A stretch of 12,114 bases of DNA, taken from DATBMA01 sp036555105 (GTDB taxonomy: Bacteria > Actinomycetota > Acidimicrobiia > Spongiisociales > ZC4RG35). Made by a program: the position numbers and the translations under genes. The notes beneath the pieces were generated by a model. The model made no database searches. It saw only the letters and a list, made by a program, of their open reading frames with translations, and was not told where the DNA came from. Position 1 is the stretch's first letter; every line of letters begins with the position of its first letter. The DNA is taken from the NCBI GenBank assembly GCA_036555105.1, contig DATBMA010000076.1, positions 1 to 12,114 of the forward strand, read 5' to 3'. Shown here piece after piece: positions 8,139-12,114 of this stretch.

Positions 8139-8895
8139 GAAGCTGATGGTGGGCAACTGGAAGATGAATGCCAATCATCTGGAGGCGATCCAGATGGTCC
8201 AGAAGCTGTCCTACCGGTTGCAACCCGATGACTACGACCGGGTCGAGGTGGTCGTCACCCCTCCCTTCACCGCTCTGAGGTCGGTGCAGACCGTGATCGA
8301 GGCCGACCGGTTGTTGCTTCGGCTCGGCGCGCAGAACTCCTTTTGGGAGAACGAAGGAGCTTTCACCGGCGAGGTCTCACCGACGATGCTGGCCAAGCTC
8401 GGCGTCTCCTACGTAATCCTCGGGCACTCCGAGCGTCGCACCCACTTCGGCGAGACTGATGAGATGGTCAACCGCCGGGTCAGGGCCGTGATGACCGCGG
8501 GGATGAGCCCGGTCATCTGCGTCGGTGAGACGCTGGAGCAGCGAGAGGGGGGCTCCACCGAGCAGGTGGTCTTGGGACAGGTGCGGGGAGGGCTGGCGAG
8601 CCTCTCTTCCGGGCTCGGCTCGATCAACATCGCCTACGAGCCGGTTTGGGCCATCGGCACCGGTCACAACGCCGCTCCCGATGATGCCGGATCCGTATGC
8701 GAGCTGATCCGCAACGAGTTGGAGTCGAGCCACGGCGTCGACGTCGCCGAGTCGGTGCGCATCCTCTATGGCGGCTCGGTGAACGCCGGCAACATCAAGG
8801 GGTTCATGGCCAAGCGCCACGTCGATGGAGCTTTGGTCGGTGGTGCCTCCCTCGATCCCGACGGATTTGCTTCCGTGATCCGATACTGGTTGTGA
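8128..8895 (+). CDS. tpiA: Triosephosphate isomerase
   Basis: The enzyme interconverts dihydroxyacetone phosphate and glyceraldehyde-3-phosphate in glycolysis and gluconeogenesis. The 255 residues carry the complete active site: Asn10 and Lys12 in VGNWKMN (8-14), the electrophile His100 in ILGHSERR (97-104), the base Glu171 in AYEPVWAIGTG (169-179, the flexible lid), and the phosphate-gripping YGGSVNAGNI (214-223). His180 stands where a lysine is frequent after GTG in the lid; this is a small variation and not expected to be inactivating. I chose the ATG at 8128 because GGAGAGG at 8114-8120 lies 7 bases upstream and the protein then begins where the family begins. The frame extends upstream to 8002, but that part lies inside pgk. 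It overlaps the pgk end by 11 bases. Confidence 0.98.
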   Translation: MDRKKLMVGNWKMNANHLEAIQMVQKLSYRLQPDDYDRVEVVVTPPFTALRSVQTVIEADRLLLRLGAQNSFWENEGAFTGEVSPTMLAKLGVSYVILGHSERRTHFGETDEMVNRRVRAVMTAGMSPVICVGETLEQREGGSTEQVVLGQVRGGLASLSSGLGSINIAYEPVWAIGTGHNAAPDDAGSVCELIRNELESSHGVDVAESVRILYGGSVNAGNIKGFMAKRHVDGALVGGASLDPDGFASVIRYWL

Positions 8896-8904
8896 GGTGA
8901 GCGC

Positions 8905-9645
8905 TTGCTGACCCTGGTCCTCCTCCGACACGGCGAGTCGACCTGGAACCGTGAGAACCGATTCACCGGGTGGACCGACGTCGATCTGACCGAGGCAGGC
9001 GAGGCCGAGGCGACCCAGGCCGGGGCTTGGATGAGTGACGAAGGTCTCAGGTTCGGGGTCGTGCACACCTCGGTGCTGCTCCGGGCCACTCGCACCGCAG
9101 AGATCGCGCTGGCGGAGATGGGCCTCCACTGGCTGCCGGTGACACGGCACTGGCGGCTCAATGAGCGCCACTACGGCACACTCCAGGGCCTCAACAAGCA
9201 GGAGACGGCCGAACAACACGGAGCGGAGCAGGTGAAGTTGTGGAGGCGCTCCTATGACGTGCCTCCACCGGCGCTCGAGCTCGATGATCCCCGCCACCCC
9301 AGCCATGACCCCCGCTACCAGGTTCTGCCCCCCGAGTTGCTGCCATCCACCGAGTGCTTGGCCGACGTTGTCGCCCGGATGCTGCCCTACTGGTATGAGT
9401 TCATCGTGCCGGACCTCGGGGCGGGCCGCCAGCCTCTGGTGGTCGCGCACGGCAACTCGCTGAGGGCCCTGGTCAAGCACCTCGACGGGCTCTCGGATCA
9501 GGAGGTCGTCGACCTCAACATCCCCACCGGATTCCCACTCATCTATGAGCTGGACGATCGGTTCCGTGCCATCGAGCATCGGTATCTCGGTGATCCCGCC
9601 GCCGCCGCCGAGGCGGCGGCCGCCGTTGCCCGCCAGGCCGGATAG
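8905..9645 (+). CDS. gpmA: 2,3-bisphosphoglycerate-dependent phosphoglycerate mutase
   Basis: This cofactor-dependent mutase interconverts 3- and 2-phosphoglycerate, the step after phosphoglycerate kinase. The 246 residues show the histidine phosphatase fold: LRHGESTWN (7-15) with the phosphorylated His9, FTGWTDVDLT (20-29), Arg60 in LLRATRTAEIA, Glu87 in RLNERHYG (84-91), and the second catalytic His182 in VVAHGNSLRAL (179-189). The dPGM-specific insertion (about 92-150) is present. The start is a TTG; an in-frame stop at 8893 rules out a longer protein and GAGGTGA (8894-8900) lies 4 bases upstream. CTG at 8908 is the only other choice. The C-terminal 17 residues are an alanine-rich tail encoded by GCC/GCG repeats. 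Nine bases separate it from tpiA. Its position between tpiA and secG is not the commonest arrangement. Confidence 0.97.
   Translation: MLTLVLLRHGESTWNRENRFTGWTDVDLTEAGEAEATQAGAWMSDEGLRFGVVHTSVLLRATRTAEIALAEMGLHWLPVTRHWRLNERHYGTLQGLNKQETAEQHGAEQVKLWRRSYDVPPPALELDDPRHPSHDPRYQVLPPELLPSTECLADVVARMLPYWYEFIVPDLGAGRQPLVVAHGNSLRALVKHLDGLSDQEVVDLNIPTGFPLIYELDDRFRAIEHRYLGDPAAAAEAAAAVARQAG
9601..9620 (+). repeat. GC-rich hairpin in the alanine tail of gpmA
   Basis: GCCGCCGC and GCGGCGGC form a perfect 8-bp stem around a 4-base loop, 23 bases before the gpmA stop codon. It arises from runs of GCC and GCG alanine codons. It may slow ribosomes or stabilise the 3' end of the message, but it could be only a by-product of the repeat. 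Confidence 0.4.
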
Positions 9646-9659
9646 CCGAACCGGCCAGG
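9633..9659 (+). repeat. Inverted repeat spanning the gpmA stop codon
   Basis: GGCCGG (9636-9641) pairs with CCGGCC (9651-9656) around a 9-base loop that holds the gpmA TAG stop. CC/GG extend the stem beyond an A-A mismatch. No T-run follows, so it is at most a weak attenuator or an mRNA 3'-end stabiliser between gpmA and secG. Confidence 0.35.
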
Positions 9660-9660
9660 G

Positions 9661-9666
9661 TAGAAT
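9661..9666 (+). promoter_or_regulatory. Candidate -10 element for secG
   Basis: TAGAAT is a good match to the TANNNT/TATAAT -10 consensus and ends 11 bases before the secG ATG. Transcription would start about 4-5 bases before the ATG, giving a nearly leaderless message. This would explain why no Shine-Dalgarno sequence lies at normal distance. No clear -35 box is visible. Confidence 0.4.
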
Positions 9667-9677
9667 CCACGTCGCTC

Positions 9678-9917
9678 ATGCAGTTCCTGACCGTATTCAC
9701 GATCGTCCTACACGTGACCTTCTCGATCGCGATGGTCGCCTTGATCCTCCTCCACGCCGGGCGCGGCGGAGGGCTCTCCGATATGTTCGGAGGCGGAATG
9801 GGGCCGGCCGGCTTCAGAGGCACGACGGTGATGGAGCGAAACCTCGATCGCCTGACGGTTATCGCAGGCGTGCTCTTCGGGCTCACGACCATCGCCCTCA
9901 CCCTGCTGCTCTCCTGA
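9678..9917 (+). CDS. secG: Preprotein translocase subunit SecG
   Basis: SecG is the small auxiliary subunit of the SecYEG protein-export channel in the cytoplasmic membrane. The 79-residue protein has the expected two transmembrane helices (about 4-25 and 58-78), joined by a glycine-rich loop with GRGGGLSDMFGGG (28-40), the family signature. Length is typical for actinobacteria. It follows gpmA by 32 bases and has no ribosome site at normal spacing; the nearest AGGG is 17 bases before the ATG. Presence of secG downstream of tpiA is the usual actinobacterial arrangement, with gpmA added between them here. A tRNA gene follows 26 bases later. Confidence 0.95.
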   Translation: MQFLTVFTIVLHVTFSIAMVALILLHAGRGGGLSDMFGGGMGPAGFRGTTVMERNLDRLTVIAGVLFGLTTIALTLLLS

Positions 9918-9924
9918 GCCTTCC

Positions 9925-9930
9925 TATAGT
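9925..9930 (+). promoter_or_regulatory. Candidate -10 element for tRNA-Leu
   Basis: TATAGT lies 13 bases before the first base of the tRNA, right for a start of transcription a few bases upstream of the mature 5' end. The -35 region would fall inside the end of secG and shows no good match to TTGACA. Confidence 0.4.
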
Positions 9931-9943
9931 TCGAGTACTCCAC

Positions 9944-10031
9944 GTCGGAGTGGCGGAATAGGCAGACGCGCTAGGTTGAGGGCCTAGTGCCCACATAGGG
10001 CGTGGGGGTTCAAGTCCCCCCTCCGACACCA
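9944..10031 (+). tRNA. tRNA-Leu (anticodon GAG)
   Basis: This is a complete class II tRNA. The acceptor arms GTCGGAG (9944-9950) and CTCCGAC (10021-10027) pair perfectly, with discriminator A10028 and an encoded CCA (10029-10031). The anticodon stem CTAGG/CCTAG encloses TTGAGGG, giving anticodon GAG at 9978-9980, which reads CUC and CUU. The long variable arm (GCCC/GGGC stem) is expected for leucine tRNAs. The T-arm has a GGGGG/CCCCC stem around TTCAAGT. Confidence 0.97.
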
Positions 10032-10046
10032 CGAAGCGTCACCGTC

Positions 10047-10065
10047 AGAGGCGTTTGACGTCTCT
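10047..10065 (+). terminator. Candidate terminator after tRNA-Leu
   Basis: AGAGGCG (10047-10053) and CGTCTCT (10059-10065) form a 7-bp stem with one G-T pair and a 5-base loop, 15 bases after the tRNA. A pyrimidine-rich stretch with a short T4 run (10078-10081) follows. The weak T-run makes it a modest prediction. Confidence 0.35.
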
Positions 10066-10202
10066 CTGCCCTCGCCCTTTTCGCGGTCGTCAGCTTTCGG
10101 CTGATGATTGCTGAGTCCAAAGACCTCCGCTCCCTGTCCGAGCCAGGGTCGGGCCCCCCCGCCGGATGTCATCTTCCGATGCCGGTGTTAGGTTCCCGCG
10201 GT

Positions 10203-10217
10203 TCGACAGGTTGTCGA
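10203..10217. promoter_or_regulatory. Palindrome upstream of the ABM-like gene, possible operator
   Basis: TCGACA and TGTCGA form a perfect inverted repeat around GGT. It sits between a possible -10 (TAGGTT, 10189-10194) and the ribosome site at 10223-10228. This position is suited to a dimeric repressor, or to a small hairpin in the 5' leader. It does not match the Gram-positive LexA box. Function is inferred only from position and symmetry. Confidence 0.35.
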
Positions 10218-10235
10218 GGAAAGGGAGGGACCCGG

Positions 10236-10523
10236 ATGTCGGTCTATGTATTTGTGCAGCACTCCGTCGAGGACTTCGACAAATGGAAGGCGGTATTCGA
10301 GGAGCATGGCGAAAACCGTCGCAAGAACGGAGCCACCGGCCATCGGCTCTATCGGTCCGTCGACGACTCGTCCCAACAGGTGATCGTCAACGAGTTTGCG
10401 GACCTCGACGGGGCCCGGGCCTTTTTGGCGGATCCTTCGTTGCAGGAGGCGATGTCGAGGGCGGGGGTCACCAGCGCGCCGAATATCTGGGTGACCGAAG
10501 AGGTGGAATCGGAGCGATACTAA
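10236..10523 (+). CDS. Small ABM-like dimeric alpha/beta-barrel protein
   Basis: This 95-residue protein begins VYVFVQHSVEDFDKWKAVF and continues through GHRLYRS (35-41), VIVNEFADLDGARAFLADP (49-67) and AMSRAGV (72-78). The strand-helix-strand pattern, with a D-x-W after the first strand and a D-x-x-x-A-R-A-F helix, is typical of small proteins of the antibiotic biosynthesis monooxygenase-like superfamily, which form dimeric ferredoxin-like barrels. Members vary from oxygenases to proteins of unknown role; no catalytic residue can be named here. The ATG at 10236 is chosen because GGGAGG (10223-10228) lies 7 bases upstream. The frame extends upstream to 10104, but that part has no coding character. 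It is a single-gene unit flanked by a palindrome and a strong hairpin. Function is unknown. Confidence 0.85.
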   Translation: MSVYVFVQHSVEDFDKWKAVFEEHGENRRKNGATGHRLYRSVDDSSQQVIVNEFADLDGARAFLADPSLQEAMSRAGVTSAPNIWVTEEVESERY

Positions 10524-10533
10524 GGGCGACGGC

Positions 10534-10571
10534 GAAGGTGGCGGCCCTTGGGATGAAGAGCCGCCACCTTC
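10534..10571 (+). terminator. 12-bp perfect hairpin, intrinsic terminator without T-run
   Basis: GAAGGTGGCGGC (10534-10545) and GCCGCCACCTTC (10560-10571) pair perfectly around a 14-base loop. The stem begins 10 bases after the ABM-like stop codon. No T-run follows, as is common for actinobacterial terminators. A second small hairpin, GCGGC/GCCGC (10576-10580 and 10590-10594), lies directly behind it. Confidence 0.75.
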
Positions 10572-11023
10572 TCATGCGGCGCGTCGAAAGCCGCTAGACA
10601 CAGCAAGGCCCACCCTGCCCAAAGTCTCGAGGGCTCGCCTGACCAGAGTCCTGTCTACGCATCTGGCTCGGGCTCTTGACCGCGGAGTCCGTCAATGTGG
10701 TTCGCATTACGTTCCTGAGTTGGCGACGGGTCTGGCCATTTCGGATTGCGGCCTCAGCATTGGCGAGTGTGGGCGACTGTGACATGTGGCAGGACGAGCT
10801 GGATGCGTGCCGGTCGGCAGAACGGTCACGGTTCGCGTGCAGTGTGGCGGCTGCGTTGAACCCCCATGCTTCGACGAAATGCGGCGGGCGACGGCTGAAT
10901 GGTGGAGTGTGCCGACTCTTGCCCCATGAGAAGCGCCACCGCGGGGGCGGAGACAAACTGATCGAGCTCACCGCGGTTCAAGTTCGGCGCGGTCCTCAAC
11001 TGCTGGTTGTGTCAGCTTGAGCT
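10572..11023. other. About 450 bp without a recognisable gene
   Basis: Apart from the small hairpin at 10576-10594, I see no recognisable element here. Two long open frames exist: a plus-strand TTG frame at 10676-11020 (114 residues) and a minus-strand frame at 10594-10971. Neither has a ribosome site, a recognisable motif or a predicted membrane segment, and both are rich in Arg, Ser and Cys, as in non-coding GC-rich DNA. The region may be decayed gene remnants or a spacer between the converging genes. I see no transposase motif or terminal inverted repeat. Confidence 0.5.
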
Positions 11024-11632
11024 TCAGGTAGCTGGCGGCGGGTTGGGCGGCCCGGCGAGCACCGTCGGGGCATACTCGAGCAGCTGGAGCCGTCCGTCGA
11101 ATGTCCGGCCGTTGACCATCTCCAGGGCGACGTCTGGATATCCGTCGTAGATCCGGTCCCGGCCGGTGCTCCCTGTGATAACCGGGAAGACGACCACTCG
11201 GAACCGGTCAACCAACCCTGCCTCGAGCAGTGATCGACATAGGGTCAGGCTGCCGATGGTGCGCATCGGGCGGGTGCCGTCTTGCTTCATCTCCCTCACC
11301 GCCTCGACCGCATCGCCGCGGATGAGCCGGGTGTTGGCCCACGACAACGGCTCCTGCAAGGTCGAGGAGAACACGACCTTGGTCTGGGCGCCGAGTTCGG
11401 CGAACGAGTCGTCCTCGTCGGTGGCCTCGTCCTCCGATGCCTCGGCTTCCGCCGCGAACCTGGACATGAGCTCGTAGGTGTTGCGTCCCATCAGGATCAA
11501 GTAGTCGCGTTCCGGCTGCTGGCCGAGCCAGGCGAGGTATTCGGGCCCTTCGAGGCCCCACCAGCCGGGCCAGCCTTCTGCGGCTCCATAGCCGTCCAAT
11601 GACGTGATGAAGTCCACCAGGAGTTCTTGCAC
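11024..11632 (-). CDS. Dihydrofolate reductase family protein (RibD C-terminal-like)
   Basis: The 202-residue product shows the DHFR/RibD reductase fold: LVDFITSLDGYGA (5-17) at the N-terminus, LMGRNTYELM (47-56), KVVFSST (85-91), TRLIRGD (101-107), an IGS turn (126-128) before SLLEAGLVDRFRVVVFP (134-150), and a GSTGRDRIYDGYP stretch (154-166). These positions build the NADPH site in this superfamily. Many stand-alone members in actinobacteria have unknown substrates, so a role in folate synthesis should not be assumed. An acidic insert (residues 61-77, rich in Glu and Asp) lies between the first nucleotide motif and the next strand. The GTG start at 11632 is favoured because a near-perfect AGGAGGTGA (11637-11645, complement) precedes it at 7 bases; an in-frame ATG 14 codons upstream lacks such a site. 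A possible -35 (CTGACA) lies at 11681-11686 on this strand. Confidence 0.88.
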   Translation of the reverse strand: MQELLVDFITSLDGYGAAEGWPGWWGLEGPEYLAWLGQQPERDYLILMGRNTYELMSRFAAEAEASEDEATDEDDSFAELGAQTKVVFSSTLQEPLSWANTRLIRGDAVEAVREMKQDGTRPMRTIGSLTLCRSLLEAGLVDRFRVVVFPVITGSTGRDRIYDGYPDVALEMVNGRTFDGRLQLLEYAPTVLAGPPNPPPAT

Positions 11633-11636
11633 TGCC

Positions 11637-11645
11637 TCACCTCCT
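11637..11645 (-). promoter_or_regulatory. Strong ribosome binding site of the DHFR-like gene
   Basis: On the minus strand this reads AGGAGGTGA, nearly the full anti-Shine-Dalgarno complement. Seven bases separate AGGAGG from the GTG at 11632. It decides the start in favour of GTG rather than the upstream in-frame ATG. Confidence 0.85.
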
Positions 11646-11710
11646 CCGGCGGCGTGAATTTCGCTCTTGATCATCGCAAATGTCAGGGATCGGAAGGACC
11701 GGCGGGCCGA

Positions 11711-11730
11711 CTCCGGACCCCCGACCGGAG
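11711..11730. repeat. 6-bp hairpin upstream of the structured leader
   Basis: CTCCGG (11711-11716) and CCGGAG (11725-11730) form a perfect stem around an 8-base C-rich loop. It is the first of a row of hairpins in the divergent gap. It may belong to the structured leader or be an independent binding site. Confidence 0.4.
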
Positions 11731-11754
11731 CCGACCCGGCGCTCCCTACATGCA

Positions 11755-11900
11755 AGGCGGCTGGAAGTTGACAGCCGCCTCACATGCTCGACAGGGACTC
11801 AGAGGGTCAGAGTCCCAGCACAACTCGATTACCCGGTGGCGGGGGAAGCGAAACCGCGCCGGGTTGAAAACCCTTCGAGTCGGGTAAATAGAGGCGGTTG
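11755..11900 (+). ncRNA. Candidate structured leader RNA with a three-way junction and alternative pairing
   Basis: The plus strand can fold into a closed junction. The closing stem P1 pairs 11772-11781 with 11891-11900 (10 bp, one G-U). P2 pairs TGCT (11785-11788) with AGCA (11817-11820) and, past a 5-base CGACA bulge, GGGACTC (11794-11800) with GAGTCCC (11810-11816). P3 pairs ACTCGA (11823-11828) with TCGAGT (11875-11880), then ACCCGG (11831-11836) with CCGGGT (11859-11864), with GCGG/CCGC inside. Competing pairings exist: AGGCGGCT (11755-11762) with AGCCGCCT (11773-11780), 8 bp, excludes P1, and GGGTT/AACCC (11861-11873) excludes the P3 middle stem. The G-U in P1 would be a C-A mismatch on the other strand, which favours plus-strand RNA, leading into the gene at 11979. 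I match it to no known riboswitch. GC-rich DNA pairs easily, so this remains a candidate. Confidence 0.42.
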
Positions 11901-11948
11901 GCCGACACCACCCAATCCCGGACCCCCAGTTCGTTGGACCCCCTACCC

Positions 11949-11964
11949 GGCCCTGACCAGGGCC
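11949..11964 (+). promoter_or_regulatory. Hairpin just upstream of the terminal gene's start
   Basis: GGCCCT and AGGGCC form a 6-bp stem around GACC, ending 14 bases before the ATG at 11979. The only AGGG near that start is buried in its 3' arm, and no other Shine-Dalgarno-like sequence is present. It could act as the expression platform of the upstream structured RNA, but this is inference. Confidence 0.4.
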
Positions 11965-11978
11965 AATCTCACCCCGCT

Positions 11979-12114
11979 ATGACCGACGAGGGGTCGACTA
12001 CGGGGTGGCCGCCCATCACGTATTGGGCAAAGGTCGCCGCCGCCGTCATTGCCGTCGCACTCGCCTTCCAACTGGTGGGGACTCTCAAAGATGTGTTCAT
12101 GGTCGTGGGCGTGT
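11979..12114 (+). CDS. N-terminus of a membrane protein, possibly AI-2E family (PerM-like) transporter; cut by window end
   Basis: Only the first 45 codons are visible. The protein starts with a short polar stretch (MTDEGSTTGW), then ITYWAKVAAAVIAVALAFQL as a probable first transmembrane helix (about residues 13-33), then a turn and the beginning of a second hydrophobic segment (DVFMVVGV). A short polar N-terminus with a W-x-K/R-x-A/V first helix followed closely by a second one resembles AI-2E family transporters, a group of eight-helix permeases whose substrates are mostly unproven. This is a weak assignment from a fragment. No ribosome site is visible and a GC-rich hairpin lies 14 bases upstream. 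The ATG overlaps the TGA of a Pro/Arg-rich open frame (11680-11982), which I consider non-coding. Confidence 0.6.
   Translation, partial: MTDEGSTTGWPPITYWAKVAAAVIAVALAFQLVGTLKDVFMVVGV

Noticed and set aside
10101..10140. CTGATGA, the first core box of a hammerhead ribozyme.
   Set aside because: No GAAA box or cleavage triplet follows at suitable distance, and no closing stems were found.
10969..10990. Second copy of GGTTCAAGT (10975-10983), as in the tRNA-Leu T-arm (10007-10015), possibly an attR of an inserted element.
   Set aside because: Only nine bases match, the flanking bases differ from the tRNA 3' end, and there is no integrase gene between the two copies.
11870..11885. TTCGAGT flanked by ACCC and GGGT, resembling a tRNA T-arm.
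   Set aside because: A 7-base T-loop would need a C-C pair at the base of the stem. No acceptor stem, anticodon arm or CCA can be placed around it, so it is not a tRNA.
11680..11982. Plus-strand open frame of 100 residues whose TGA overlaps the ATG of the terminal gene (ATGA).
   Set aside because: The translation is rich in Pro, Arg and Thr without motifs, there is no ribosome site before its ATG, and its codons are explained by the GC-rich hairpins. The overlap is suggestive but not enough.
1..12114. CRISPR arrays, insertion sequences, toxin-antitoxin or phage-defence genes.
   Set aside because: I found no regularly spaced repeats, transposase motifs, terminal inverted repeats or defence-type domains in any frame.

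Overview
The window is GC-rich, densely packed bacterial DNA. Five of the ten genes whose start lies in the window begin with GTG or TTG. The order uvrC-rapZ-yvcK followed by pgk-tpiA and secG is the classic actinobacterial arrangement, and RapZ carries the arginine-type P-loop common in that phylum. I infer a member of the Actinomycetota, possibly one of the less studied classes such as Acidimicrobiia; the class is a guess.

Layout. Positions 56-9917 form one tightly packed plus-strand gene train: an HTTM-like membrane protein, a GT-C-like polytopic membrane protein, uvrC, rapZ, yvcK, pgk, tpiA, gpmA and secG. Most junctions are 4-base ATGA/GTGA or 11-base overlaps. The only gaps that could hold promoters are before uvrC (29 nt) and before secG (32 nt), and neither of those genes has a convincing Shine-Dalgarno sequence. 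The train joins envelope or glycan-related membrane proteins, nucleotide excision repair, two regulators of carbon and cell-wall precursor flux (RapZ, YvcK), three glycolytic enzymes and a translocon subunit. In many actinobacteria whiA and gap lie between yvcK and pgk; here those two genes overlap by 4 bases and nothing lies between them.

A complete tRNA-Leu(GAG) follows at 9944-10031. After it come a small ABM-like (dimeric alpha/beta-barrel) protein with a strong ribosome site and a strong 12-bp hairpin behind it, about 450 bp with no recognisable gene, and a minus-strand DHFR/RibD-like reductase. The window ends with the first 45 codons of a plus-strand membrane protein that resembles AI-2E family (PerM-like) transporters.

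The most unusual part is the 346-bp divergent gap (11633-11978). It can fold, on the plus strand, into a three-way junction closed by a 10-bp stem. An upstream hairpin uses the same bases as that closing stem, and a further hairpin lies just before the start of the terminal gene. I recognise no known riboswitch class in it and report it as a candidate structured leader RNA.
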